From: Furfurilactobacillus milii | Lineage (GTDB): Bacteria > Bacillota > Bacilli > Lactobacillales > Lactobacillaceae | Assembly (NCBI RefSeq): GCF_009864005.1 | Contig: NZ_WEZQ01000001.1 | Span: 1 to 64,000, forward strand | Length of the DNA: 64,000 bases | Direction: 5' to 3' | Shown: positions 34,883 to 43,398 of the stretch, piece after piece | How the letters are laid out: each line of letters starts with the position of its first letter | Numbering within the stretch: position 1 is the first letter of the stretch | Notes under the pieces: model-generated | Told to the model about the DNA's origin: nothing | The model's database searches: none | What the model saw: the letters and a program-made list of their open reading frames with translations, nothing else | Program-made: the position numbers and the translations under genes

Positions 34883-35480
34883 CGTTAACGCCCCCGTTTT
34901 TCACAATGTCATCAATCATGCTGTCCACAACAGCCTCATCGTAAGTTAGCGCACCGTTAACAATGAGTTGTGCGTAGCCAAAGATGAAAGACCACAGTTT
35001 GGTAAACAACAAGTCACTCTCTTCGGTCAGATGATAGTCATGCTTTAACCCAGCGACTTCCTGACTCATATAACGTAAAAAGGGTTCCTTGGTATTAGTG
35101 AAAAAATTCTGCTGCCGATACTCGGCCAGTGCCCTAGGACTGAAGAAAAGAAACGCCACTGCATGCGGTCTTGTACCTGCCCAAGACACAATCATTTTAC
35201 CTAGTTTCGCAATAATCTCCCTGTGTTCCTTGGGACTAAGTTGCGCCACACTTTGAATAGCTTCAGTTTCAAACTGACGTGAGACCTCTTGCAAGGCTGC
35301 GTCCAACAAATCATCTTTGGATTTGAAATGCTTATACACTGCCGATGGCGCAATACCAACGGTCTTAGCCGCCGTACGTAAAGATAGCAGGTGAAAGTCG
35401 TTCTCACCGACAAACTTAACAGCATACTCAACAATTCGCTGACGTGTATCCGTCGTCCTCAAATCTGCCACATCTATCAT
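34872..35480 (-). CDS. TetR/AcrR family transcriptional regulator
   Basis: 202 residues. N-terminal helix-turn-helix (TRQRIVEYAVKFVGENDFHL ... KTVGIAPSAVYKHFKSKDDL) and a C-terminal ligand domain of the WHG/TetR_C_33 type. First gene of a three-gene operon with a quinone reductase and a membrane-anchored protein. It probably represses the operon until a quinone-like or electrophilic inducer binds. Confidence 0.85.
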   Translation of the reverse strand: MIDVADLRTTDTRQRIVEYAVKFVGENDFHLLSLRTAAKTVGIAPSAVYKHFKSKDDLLDAALQEVSRQFETEAIQSVAQLSPKEHREIIAKLGKMIVSWAGTRPHAVAFLFFSPRALAEYRQQNFFTNTKEPFLRYMSQEVAGLKHDYHLTEESDLLFTKLWSFIFGYAQLIVNGALTYDEAVVDSMIDDIVKNGGVNDAK

Positions 35481-35529
35481 TTCCTTTGAATTTTGATTTT
35501 AGGATAACACCGTTCACCTAAATTGACAA

Positions 35530-35580
35530 TAAAAAAGCGAACTTAGGCCTAATTCTCGTTAGACAATAAAGTTCGCTTCG
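35530..35580 (-). terminator. Rho-independent terminator of brnQ
   Basis: On the minus strand AAGCGAACTTT ... AAGTTCGCTTTTTT forms the stem with a 24-base loop, just past the brnQ stop. Confidence 0.8.
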
Positions 35581-35604
35581 TTAATTCACTTTAAGTGCAA
35601 CACA

Positions 35605-36975
35605 CTATTCAACCGAATTTTGTTTTGGCTCTCGTTGCAAGGCGACTAATCCCAGACCGACAATTAAACCGATAAGCATAAACGGTAAGAAATCCAGTCC
35701 ATCTTTGAACAAGGGAAAGAACTGTTGGGCAAAATGATTGCAGGCTTTAACCACCGTCAATTTGGCAAACACTGGTGGCAAAGCGTGAATGAAATCAAAG
35801 ATTGCCGGAATTAGTACTAGATAAATCGTCGTCCGATAAACTGTAACATTTTGATGAATCAAAGGTTGCAAGATTCCCAGTACAATCAGACTGATAGCCA
35901 ATGGATATAACAACATTAATAATGGCGTTGAGAAGGCAATAATCTGAGTTAAGCCGATATTAGCAATCAGAAAAGCCCCCACCGTCGTCCCCAGCAAAAA
36001 AGTTCGGTACTGAACACGTGGAAAACGACGACTGAGGTCTTGTGCCAGTGATGTGATGAGCCCGATAGCGGTGGTCAGGCAGGCTAGCAATGTCAGTGCA
36101 GCTAATAAGGCCGTTCCTATTAGCCCCGTATAATGTTCCATAATTTGACCAAAGGCTAGCCCACCGTTAGCACTCATTGATGTGTACCGTAAACTAACGG
36201 CACCAAGCATGATCAAAAACGTATAAATAATTGTTTCTAGTGACATTGAGAAAAGACCAATCTTTGCGATGGCCCGTGACTGAGCGCCCTCATTGTGCAC
36301 GCCCATATACTTGAGTGCATTGACAATCGTTACCCCAAATCCGAGGCCGGCCAGAGCATCCATCGTGTTATACCCTTGTAGAAACCCGTTTGTCAGCCCG
36401 CCGATTGAATTAGCCGCACTTACAAACGGCACATGCGTTAAATCACCCTTGATTACCAAGGCCCAGAAGAAAATAAACGTTAATAACAGGAGAAACATTG
36501 GATTGAGGAGTTTGCCAACATACAGCGTGATTTTTTGTTGATTACTGGCCAGCAGGAATGTCGCCAAGAAGAATAAAAATGAAAAAATGGCTAAACTGAT
36601 TGTTTCAGTCCCTTTTGGAATAAAAGGAACGACGCCGATTTCAAACGTAACCGTCGCCGTCCGGGGCGAGGCAATCAACAGTCCCAAACTGGCGTGGGTC
36701 GTTAGCAGAAAGAAAGATGCAAATCGTCTACTCACTGGCCTAGCCAGATCATACATGCTGTCGCTACGTGTCACACTGATAGCAATAATCGCCAGCAATG
36801 GCAATAAAATTGCAGAGAGTAGGAAACCAATCGTAGCGGTGATCCACCCTTTACCAGCCAGTTGACCCAAGTGAATTGGGAAAATTAAATTGCCGGCACC
36901 AAAGAATAAACCGAATAATAATGATCCTAAGACGTAGTAATCGCGTCTTGTTAAATGTTTTTCTCGTTGATCCAT
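35605..36975 (-). CDS. brnQ: Branched-chain amino acid carrier (BrnQ/LIVCS family)
   Basis: 456 residues, about 12 transmembrane helices. LIVCS hallmarks: LLFGLFFGAGNLIFPIHLGQ in TM1, GFLQGYNTMDALAGLGFGV, and NEGAQSRAIAKIGLFS. It imports leucine, isoleucine and valine with Na+ or H+. A T-box leader with a valine (GUA) specifier lies upstream (37174-37440), so valine starvation should induce it. Confidence 0.9.
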   Translation of the reverse strand: MDQREKHLTRRDYYVLGSLLFGLFFGAGNLIFPIHLGQLAGKGWITATIGFLLSAILLPLLAIIAISVTRSDSMYDLARPVSRRFASFFLLTTHASLGLLIASPRTATVTFEIGVVPFIPKGTETISLAIFSFLFFLATFLLASNQQKITLYVGKLLNPMFLLLLTFIFFWALVIKGDLTHVPFVSAANSIGGLTNGFLQGYNTMDALAGLGFGVTIVNALKYMGVHNEGAQSRAIAKIGLFSMSLETIIYTFLIMLGAVSLRYTSMSANGGLAFGQIMEHYTGLIGTALLAALTLLACLTTAIGLITSLAQDLSRRFPRVQYRTFLLGTTVGAFLIANIGLTQIIAFSTPLLMLLYPLAISLIVLGILQPLIHQNVTVYRTTIYLVLIPAIFDFIHALPPVFAKLTVVKACNHFAQQFFPLFKDGLDFLPFMLIGLIVGLGLVALQREPKQNSVE

Positions 36976-37173
36976 ATGGTCAACCTCGCTTTCTGTGGTC
37001 CAAGTTTAAGGAGACTAGTATCTTTGGAATGGTTACTGCTACATGGCTATAACGCGCTCCCAACTCCTGAATCCTGTGCATAAGCTGAAAGACAAATCAT
37101 TCGGAAATTCACCGAATGGTTCGCCTTTCTTCTTATTGCTCGGCTTCAAACCGGAGTTGGTCACACTCACATA

Positions 37174-37440
37174 CAAAAAACGCCCCCACAACATCTCTGT
37201 TGCGAAGGGCGCGAACGCGGTACCACCTTGCATCGTTACACTGTCACCAGCATAATCTCATAAACTGCAGCCATCAACCGGCTAGAGTTTGGTGACGATA
37301 ATGGGCACCACCCCACTGAATTTCAATTTGGAATTCAAAAGCTCACAGGTTACTTTCACAAACATTGTGCCACCCATTCTCATCACCTAGGGCTCACTTC
37401 AAGCACATCTTGCCTGTTACTCCTCTGCTTCATAACTTGT
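37174..37440 (-). promoter_or_regulatory. T-box riboswitch, valine specifier, for brnQ
   Basis: The minus-strand leader has the consensus T-box AAGGTGGTACCGCG (37216-37229), a downstream terminator GCGCCCTTCGCAACAGAGAT...GGGGGCGTTTTTTG (37174-37211), and the specifier segment TGAAA-GTA-ACCTGTGA (GTA at 37351-37353). The same frame in the metQ leader reads ATG. Stem I base pairs ACAGG with CCTGT around it. Between the leader and brnQ (36976-37173) lie about 200 bp without a gene. Confidence 0.9.
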
Positions 37441-37491
37441 TTAATCTATTGTTAGCTATTTTAAATAATTGATGAGAAATGTCAATAGATT

Positions 37492-37767
37492 TTAATCTGA
37501 AGCAAAATAAAATGTATTTCCCGGGAACAATGGCACATCTCGCACCTCTTTGGAGAAGATTCCATTGAGCTTTTTTGCGACTTCAAAGTTACTGTTGGGG
37601 TAGAGATGACCGTAAGTGCCAAGCGTCGTTTCGATGTCCTCGTGTCCCAGACGTTCTTTGATCTGGAGTGAATTTTCACCAAGGCTGATCAACAGTGACA
37701 CATGCGAGTGGCGGAGACCGTGAACAGTAATTCGCCGAACCTTAGCGAGCGTACTGTACGTGTCCAC
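37492..37767 (-). pseudogene. C-terminal fragment of a phage tyrosine integrase
   Basis: 91 residues containing the catalytic HGLRHSHVSLLISLGE (HxLRH), LGHEDIETTLGTYGHLYP (second His and catalytic Tyr) of a phage or ICE integrase. The first Arg, core-binding and arm-binding domains are missing. The remnant marks the left edge of a GC-richer patch at 37780-39560. Confidence 0.8.
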
Positions 37768-37818
37768 AGTATCAACGAATTGCTAGTCAGAGCACGGAAT
37801 TCCATCACGGGAGAATAC

Positions 37819-38016
37819 TCACCCGGAATTCGCCATCGCCGCTTGTGCGGCCTGCCACGCGCCGGGTCCAACCACGTTGACGCAATCAATTACGCCGTCG
37901 ACTTCAAGAGTAGCCTGTCTGATCAAGACGCGATCATCTTCATCAAGCAAGTGCAGACGCTGCCCAATTGCCCTCGCACTTTGCGTTCCTGTCCACCTTG
38001 AGTTCGAATGAGCCAT
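37819..38016 (-). CDS. 65-residue frame of unknown nature
   Basis: A GC-rich frame (MAHSNSRWTGTQSARAIGQR ... DGVIDCVNVVGPGAWQAAQA) downstream of and co-directional with the TetR gene, without a clear ribosome binding site. It may be the start of a gene cut by the integrase-fragment junction. No family recognised; it could be chance, since GC-rich DNA favours long frames. Confidence 0.25.
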   Translation of the reverse strand: MAHSNSRWTGTQSARAIGQRLHLLDEDDRVLIRQATLEVDGVIDCVNVVGPGAWQAAQAAMANSG

Positions 38017-38071
38017 TTGATTACTTTATCGCAAACGGTTAGGTAAAGACCGACCGCCAAGCGTGATTATC

Positions 38072-38629
38072 TTAGTGATACAACGCAGCCAATACTTGTG
38101 TGCTGGCTTTGATCTGCTGATACACGGTCTCCGCATCTTCTACGCGGCCATGCACCAACCAGACAAACATCGCTGATGGCAAAATATCAGCCAAAATGCT
38201 GTTCACGTAATCGCGAGTGGCCTCAGAGATGGCCTGATCGATGTGCAAATTTTCAAAGATAGATGAGAGCTGACGCCGATGGGCTGCGCGCAACAGCGCC
38301 GTCAGTTCACTATTGACTAATGCGCTGAGCAAATCGACGTGCTGCATACACGCTTCTATAAAGAGCAGCTGTGCCTGGTGGGTGCTATCGTCCGTTGGTG
38401 CCGGCATTGCCACGGCGATCTCTGATACCATCTGGTCGCACGCATAGGCCAACACATCAGCTGGCGTGTCGAACAGGCGGTAAAACGTGCTGCGGCTCAC
38501 CGTAGATTCACGCTGCAACTCGGCGATTGAAAGCTCATTGAGCGGTTTCTGATTGGTCAAAGTGATCGTCGCCGCAACTAATAAGTCTGCCGACTTCTTG
38601 GCCCTGGCGTCGTTGACGATATGATACAT
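38072..38629 (-). CDS. TetR/AcrR family transcriptional regulator
   Basis: 185 residues with an N-terminal helix-turn-helix (LNELSIAELQRESTVSRSTF then YRLFDTPADVL). It diverges from the hydrolase gene at 38738 and shares a 108-bp promoter region with it, the classical repressor-target layout. Codon use is GC-richer than the flanks. AGGAGGCCGATT precedes the ATG. Confidence 0.8.
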   Translation of the reverse strand: MYHIVNDARAKKSADLLVAATITLTNQKPLNELSIAELQRESTVSRSTFYRLFDTPADVLAYACDQMVSEIAVAMPAPTDDSTHQAQLLFIEACMQHVDLLSALVNSELTALLRAAHRRQLSSIFENLHIDQAISEATRDYVNSILADILPSAMFVWLVHGRVEDAETVYQQIKASTQVLAALYH

Positions 38630-38737
38630 AATCGGCCTCCTGTGTTGTATAAGTTGTGATACTATTGTTTCATAAAATGTTTTACGCTACGATTGTCTCA
38701 TAACTTAGCAACCACGACAACTCGAAAGGAAGCCTTT

Positions 38738-39559
38738 ATGATGAAAATCGTCCCATTACCAGATAACGCACGCGAAATGCCCTACTACGATGTGATCCAC
38801 ACGCCCCTTGCCAAGCCCACCGAAGCGGCAATCACCAAAGCCAAAACCTTCCGCGGCGACCCGACCCAAGGACTGAGATTCGAAGACCGTGCCCAAGTCC
38901 AAGCGCCTGACTTCCAGATCCGCCCGCAAGCCACTTACTTAATGGACGACGGCAGTATTTATCTCAGCTCATCGACGCCCACCCCTGATATCACCGGCCC
39001 GATGATGGACTGGTGGATGATCTGGCATCAGCTGGAACCACTGCGCTACGCTCTGTGGAACCCAGAAGACCACTACAACGTGGCCCTTTCCGCCGAAGAC
39101 CGCGAGCAGTTCCTGAACTCAGACAAGCCTTACGTGCAACGCATCTGGAACACCTCCAGTATCGTGACGGAATCCTTCAACGGTGAAAAGCCAAACACCG
39201 CTCCGCTGAACTTCGTTGAACCAAACGTAGTCGGCTTGAACAACGCCTTGCTAGGGACTGACGGCTGTATGTCGATGATCATTGCCAACAACACGATCTC
39301 TGCAGGGCCAGTCAAGATTCCGGTATTCATGATCGAATCTGTTCGCCTTGATGGTGAAGGCAACAAGGTCTGGAACGTCAACGCCTGGGTCGGCCGCGGC
39401 TATAAGAACGGCAAGCCGGTATCGATGAAGCTGCCAATGCGCGACAAGATTGCCACGAACGTCGGCATGCTGATCGTGCACAGCAACAAGGAAATGGCCC
39501 ACCTCAACACAGTGCTGCCAGGCCTGTATCGCGATTACAGCAACAAGCCGCTGATCTAA
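38738..39559 (+). CDS. DAPG hydrolase (PhlG)-like carbon-carbon hydrolase
   Basis: 273 residues from ATG 38738 (GAAAGGA ribosome binding site). The sequence MMDWWMIWHQLEPLRYALWN PEDHYNV (split here) and the late HSNKE (His-x3-Glu) resemble the zinc-binding frame of 2,4-diacetylphloroglucinol hydrolase PhlG, where His/Glu pairs hold Zn2+. PhlG cleaves an acetyl group from an acylphloroglucinol; here the natural substrate may be a plant phenolic (inference). It diverges from a TetR regulator. GC content is visibly higher than in the neighbours, which suggests transfer. Confidence 0.65.
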   Translation: MMKIVPLPDNAREMPYYDVIHTPLAKPTEAAITKAKTFRGDPTQGLRFEDRAQVQAPDFQIRPQATYLMDDGSIYLSSSTPTPDITGPMMDWWMIWHQLEPLRYALWNPEDHYNVALSAEDREQFLNSDKPYVQRIWNTSSIVTESFNGEKPNTAPLNFVEPNVVGLNNALLGTDGCMSMIIANNTISAGPVKIPVFMIESVRLDGEGNKVWNVNAWVGRGYKNGKPVSMKLPMRDKIATNVGMLIVHSNKEMAHLNTVLPGLYRDYSNKPLI

Positions 39560-39564
39560 CTAAA

Positions 39565-39616
39565 GAAATAGGATTAACCAACACGCATCTTGCCACTTGG
39601 TTAATCCTATTTTTTG
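39565..39616 (+). terminator. Rho-independent terminator of the hydrolase gene
   Basis: AAATAGGATTAACCAA and TTGGTTAATCCTATTT are perfect 16-bp arms followed by T's. A second small hairpin (AAGACTGCC...GGCAGTCTT, 39728-39759) lies further on; 39617-39901 holds no gene. Confidence 0.9.
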
Positions 39617-39901
39617 ATGCTACACAGTTTTCAGATTGTTTTTATTTTGAATTTTTTCAAACGGGCCAAGCCAAGGTAAACTCAACAATTGCGATGATCA
39701 AAACAATATGATGAAAAATCATCTTAAGTAAATAAGACTGCCTGAGTAGTGGCAGTCTTAATCATTAGGGTAGCACACGTGGCACAGTCCATAATCGTTT
39801 TATCTAATGTTAGTATCGTAATGCGCCTCAATAAGTGCATTACAGCAAGATTCTGTAAATTAGTTGGCCGGCTAATTTATTTCCTAGGAAATATCACATC
39901 T

Positions 39902-41450
39902 TTATTTTTGCGCGTGATGTGGTTCCTTAATCATAAAGCCTGCGGCAACCGCACCCACAACAACTAGGGTAATAGCTGTCACAAGAACGCCTTTATAGCC
40001 TTGATTAAATGCGCTGAACACTGCTTTGTTCATTTGTCGTAAAACTTCTGGTCCATTCGCATAATTTTCAGTAAATCTCTTTGCGCCTTCGACAACACTA
40101 TGGCCAGCCATTGGTCCTGCCTGGTGCAAGCCTTTCGTTATCCCCGCCTCTGCTTGTTGTGGTAACTGGCTAATTGCCTTTATGTTTGTCGTAACTGCCG
40201 GGTCATAAATATGGCTCAAACGTAAACCGTAAATAACCACTCCAAAACTGATCCCTAATTGCCGAAAGACATTCATTACGCCACTTGCCATACCAACCTG
40301 ACTCATTTTCACGCTATCCATCGCTGCCGAGGACAAAGGCGGATTCACAATTGCATTACCGATGCCTAAAAGCGCAAAGCCAGCCACAAAGTCAATATAC
40401 ATAACGTTGAGGCTAACGGCGTGGTAAATAATCAAAAAGCCACAGCCAATTAACAACAGCCCACCACTGATCATCCAACGTTTTTGCCAACGACCGGACA
40501 GCATGCCAGCAATAGGACCCAAAATCATACTGAAAATACTGATTGCTAACTGTCTAACCCCCGTTTGCATAGCAGAATATCCAAGATAGTCTTGCATCCA
40601 AATCGTCAAATAGGTGAAGAAGGCATATAACCCGGCACCCAAACAGAAGGCAGCAATAATGGTGCCATCGAAGGAAATTGATTTAAAAATGGCTAGGTCA
40701 ATCATCGGACTCTTAAGCTGATGTTCCAGCAAAATGAAGCCAATCAATAGCACAATGCCCGCAATCAAATAACCAGCAACATGCAAGTTTGACCAATGCC
40801 ATGCGGAATGGGTCTCCTTTTGAACCAGCCCAAATACGAGACTAAAAACCATGGCAATGCTTATCAGCATGCCAATCCAGTCAATTGAGCCCTGCCGATT
40901 ACCGTAGCTTTCATCCACAAAGTAGATGGCCCCTAGTAATGCGATAACGCCAATTGAATAGCTGAATCAAGTAGCCGCCGAGTAGCGGTCCCATAGCGGT
41001 GGCAACTCCAATCACAGAACTCCAAATCCCGAAAGCCAATCCACGGTCACGCCCGACAAAAGTTGATGCCACAATCGTCATTGACAGGCCCATAATGCCC
41101 GCGCCACCGATTCCCTGAATTGTTCTGAATAGATTCAGTTGTAGTCCTGTTGTAGATAGCGCAGAAGCTAATGACCCGAACGTGAAAATTGTTAATTCAA
41201 TAAAGAAAATTCGTTTGCGTCCAAAAATATCGCCGAGTTTGGAAGCAACTAATAAGACAACAGCATACGCCAAGGTATAGGCATTGATAATCCATTGAAC
41301 GTCGCTAAAAGATTCGTTAAAACTTTTTTGGATTGTTGGCAACGCCACGTTAACGATCGTCACATCCAGCAGTGACATAAACACCGCCACACACAGCGTT
41401 GCCAAGCTCAACCAGCGGCGAGCCCCACCGGCATTAGTTCTTGTTTCCAT
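39902..41450 (-). pseudogene. MFS drug exporter (DHA2 type), broken by a small deletion
   Basis: The frame from ATG 41450 (GAGGAGG ribosome binding site, METRTNAGGARRWLSLATLC) encodes TM1-6 with LDVTIVNVALPTIQKSFNES. It ends after LIQLFNWRYRITRGHLLCG. The second frame (39902-40918) carries the remaining helices. Around 40965 the sequence AATTGGCG-TTATCGCA joins NWR directly to VIALLGAIYFVDES, whereas the family has about ten residues (F-L-x-N-V-P-I-G) between them. The pump cannot be made as one chain. The upstream padR gene is intact. Confidence 0.8.
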
Positions 41451-41976
41451 TCTGTACCTCCTCAATTGTTGACTTAGTCCATTTCAATGCCGCCGTTGCC
41501 TGAACCTTAGTTAACGCCATCAGCCGAATGGCATCTTTAAGATCGTCTGGCGTGATCTTCGTCTGCCGTAAATAAGCTTCGGCATCTGCAACATCTTCAA
41601 TTTTATTTTCCAAATAATGTTCAAATTCGCCTAAAATACTGAGTTGCAGGCTCACGTCAATCTGATGAAAATTACGAAATTTAACTTCATACGTAAAATC
41701 AGTGTTTTGATTCAATGGAACTGGATCCGTCATGAGCTCTTCAAAGCGCTCACGCCCCTGCTCCGTCAGTGTTGCATCCTTTTTGCCACGATTAGCGTCA
41801 TCCTGACTGTCCGTCAATGTAATAAATCCCTTTGCTTCCAATCGATCCAATAACGGGTAAATCATGCCAAAACTAATTTTTCGCCGGTTACCAACGATTC
41901 GTTGTAAAACAGTACGTAACAGGTAGCCAGTCATCGGTTTATCTGTCAGTTGTCCCAAAACAAATAATTCATACAT
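41434..41976 (-). CDS. PadR family transcriptional regulator
   Basis: 180 residues: MYELFVLGQLTDKPMTGYLL, PadR wing KISFGMIYPLLDRLEAKGFI, then C-terminal dimer helices. It overlaps the broken exporter gene by 17 bases, the same arrangement as the PadR-exporter pair at 31222-33127, and is about one-third identical by eye to that PadR. Operator-like repeats lie upstream at 41988-42035. Confidence 0.85.
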   Translation of the reverse strand: MYELFVLGQLTDKPMTGYLLRTVLQRIVGNRRKISFGMIYPLLDRLEAKGFITLTDSQDDANRGKKDATLTEQGRERFEELMTDPVPLNQNTDFTYEVKFRNFHQIDVSLQLSILGEFEHYLENKIEDVADAEAYLRQTKITPDDLKDAIRLMALTKVQATAALKWTKSTIEEVQNGNKN

Positions 41977-41987
41977 TACGATGCCTC

Positions 41988-42035
41988 CATATATCAGTTC
42001 GATATGTCACTCGTGAAATTATCATATATCAGACT
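41988..42035. promoter_or_regulatory. PadR operator candidates
   Basis: CATATATCAG occurs twice (41988-41997 and 42023-42032). The second copy extends into the palindrome TATCAGACTGATA and the first into TATCAGTTCGATA. They lie 12-55 bp upstream of padR. Confidence 0.55.
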
Positions 42036-42132
42036 GATACATCCGTCAATAATTAACTTAAAACGATTTTTTTGAATTAATTACTTTCATCCTTAGCGGC
42101 ACACTTGTACGATAGGTTTAAAATAGCGCAAT

Positions 42133-42612
42133 ATGAAAGATGACGGTCTGATGCTTTTAAAAGATTACGCAAATATAGCTGATCCATCACAATATCCGGA
42201 TGACCTATTTTCCAGTGCATTTGTCATTTGTCAATTTCAAGCACGTTACCTCATTGGCTTCAACAACTGGCGTTTGCAATGGGAAATTCCCGCTGGCAAA
42301 CGTGAACCTAAAGACGCGCCCACTGAACCGGTTTTACAAACGGCAATCCGTGAATTACACGAAGAAACACATCAAACCGCACAAGATCTAATATTATGTG
42401 GCGTTGCCAGTATCTTCGATGAAACAAAAATGGAAACTCGAAAGCGGGCCGTTTTTACCGGCAAAATTTTGCGGCCAACGCCCTTTATTTTTCACAAAGG
42501 TGACGAAATGGATAAAATCCAGTTTGTGCCCAGCCAAGACCTGAATACAATCAATATTGATCCAGTCGACTTGGCAATTGTGCGACAGTTTGAAAAACAC
42601 GTTAACTTCTAA
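42133..42612 (+). CDS. NUDIX hydrolase
   Basis: 159 residues with a Nudix box, EPVLQTAIRELHEETHQTA (E-x7-REL-x-EE), and the preceding WEIPAGKRE strand. The box has a few more residues than usual between the glycine and the first Glu. ADP-sugar or ADP-ribose pyrophosphatase-like by overall layout; the true substrate is unknown. A neighbouring gene starts 20 bases downstream on the same strand. Confidence 0.8.
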   Translation: MKDDGLMLLKDYANIADPSQYPDDLFSSAFVICQFQARYLIGFNNWRLQWEIPAGKREPKDAPTEPVLQTAIRELHEETHQTAQDLILCGVASIFDETKMETRKRAVFTGKILRPTPFIFHKGDEMDKIQFVPSQDLNTINIDPVDLAIVRQFEKHVNF

Positions 42613-42631
42613 TGAAGGGACCAATTGCAAC

Positions 42632-43306
42632 ATGGTTAAACAAGGTAAATACGCCGGCAGCAGTCGACAAAAACAACTTCGTAATTTACGACAACGAATT
42701 AGCAATAAAGGCCAACACACGATTGCCGAGGCTGATTTAGTCGACTTTTTACTCGTCCGCTGGCACCTAACTCAGCATAATCAGACGCAGTTGGTTGAAC
42801 AAACCACGCAGCACTTCTTACGCACTTGGCTCGAACAGGCTCAACAAACTAACACGTCTGTTTGGAACATTGCGACAATTACAACCAATACTTTGAAAGC
42901 TTTCGCCATTCAGGTGCCATGGCAATTCTACGCAATCATTAATCACGAATGGTCACATCTGCAGCACTTTTTAACCAAAGAAGTGCCTGCAGTACCGCTT
43001 GCAGATCAACATCTTACAGACAATCAACTAACTCCAAATGATTGGCATACATCGCTTAGCACACAACTGACAGTCAACAGTTTCTTGTTGATGTTTAAGG
43101 GGAATCAACAGCTGTTAAGCAATGTATCCAATCAACAAATTGATCAATTGCGTCACAGTTTCCAGACTGAGCAGGGTCTGGATTGGCGAGCCGTCGCCAC
43201 TGTTTTTCAGCCGCTCGCGTACACTATTCCAGCTGATGCAGACGAAGACAGTGTTCAATGGCTGACGGAGCTAGACTCGCTTACTCCTGATGCTTTACAA
43301 AAGTGA
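42632..43306 (+). CDS. Hypothetical soluble protein
   Basis: 224 residues from ATG 42632 (GAAGGGACC upstream); Gln/Thr/His-rich and helical, starting MVKQGKYAGSSRQKQLRNLR. No signal peptide, membrane segment or motif recognised. Its place directly behind the NUDIX gene suggests co-transcription. A terminator-like hairpin (43316-43368) follows. Confidence 0.6.
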   Translation: MVKQGKYAGSSRQKQLRNLRQRISNKGQHTIAEADLVDFLLVRWHLTQHNQTQLVEQTTQHFLRTWLEQAQQTNTSVWNIATITTNTLKAFAIQVPWQFYAIINHEWSHLQHFLTKEVPAVPLADQHLTDNQLTPNDWHTSLSTQLTVNSFLLMFKGNQQLLSNVSNQQIDQLRHSFQTEQGLDWRAVATVFQPLAYTIPADADEDSVQWLTELDSLTPDALQK

Positions 43307-43315
43307 ACTGAACTC

Positions 43316-43368
43316 AAAAAAGCTCTGCTAGACTACCAATGTTTGGTCGCCTATGCAGGGCTTTTCGC
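43316..43368. terminator. Weak terminator-like hairpin between convergent genes
   Basis: AAAAAAGCTCTGC and GCAGGGCTTTT can pair around a 28-base loop between the convergent genes ending at 43306 and 43399. Confidence 0.45.
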
Positions 43369-43398
43369 GGTTTCTAAATTTGTTTCATTATGTGAAAA

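Noticed and set aside
37039-37255. Two opposing ~65-codon frames over the brnQ leader
   Set aside because: The region is a T-box with consensus core and terminator; the frames are chance products of structured RNA sequence.
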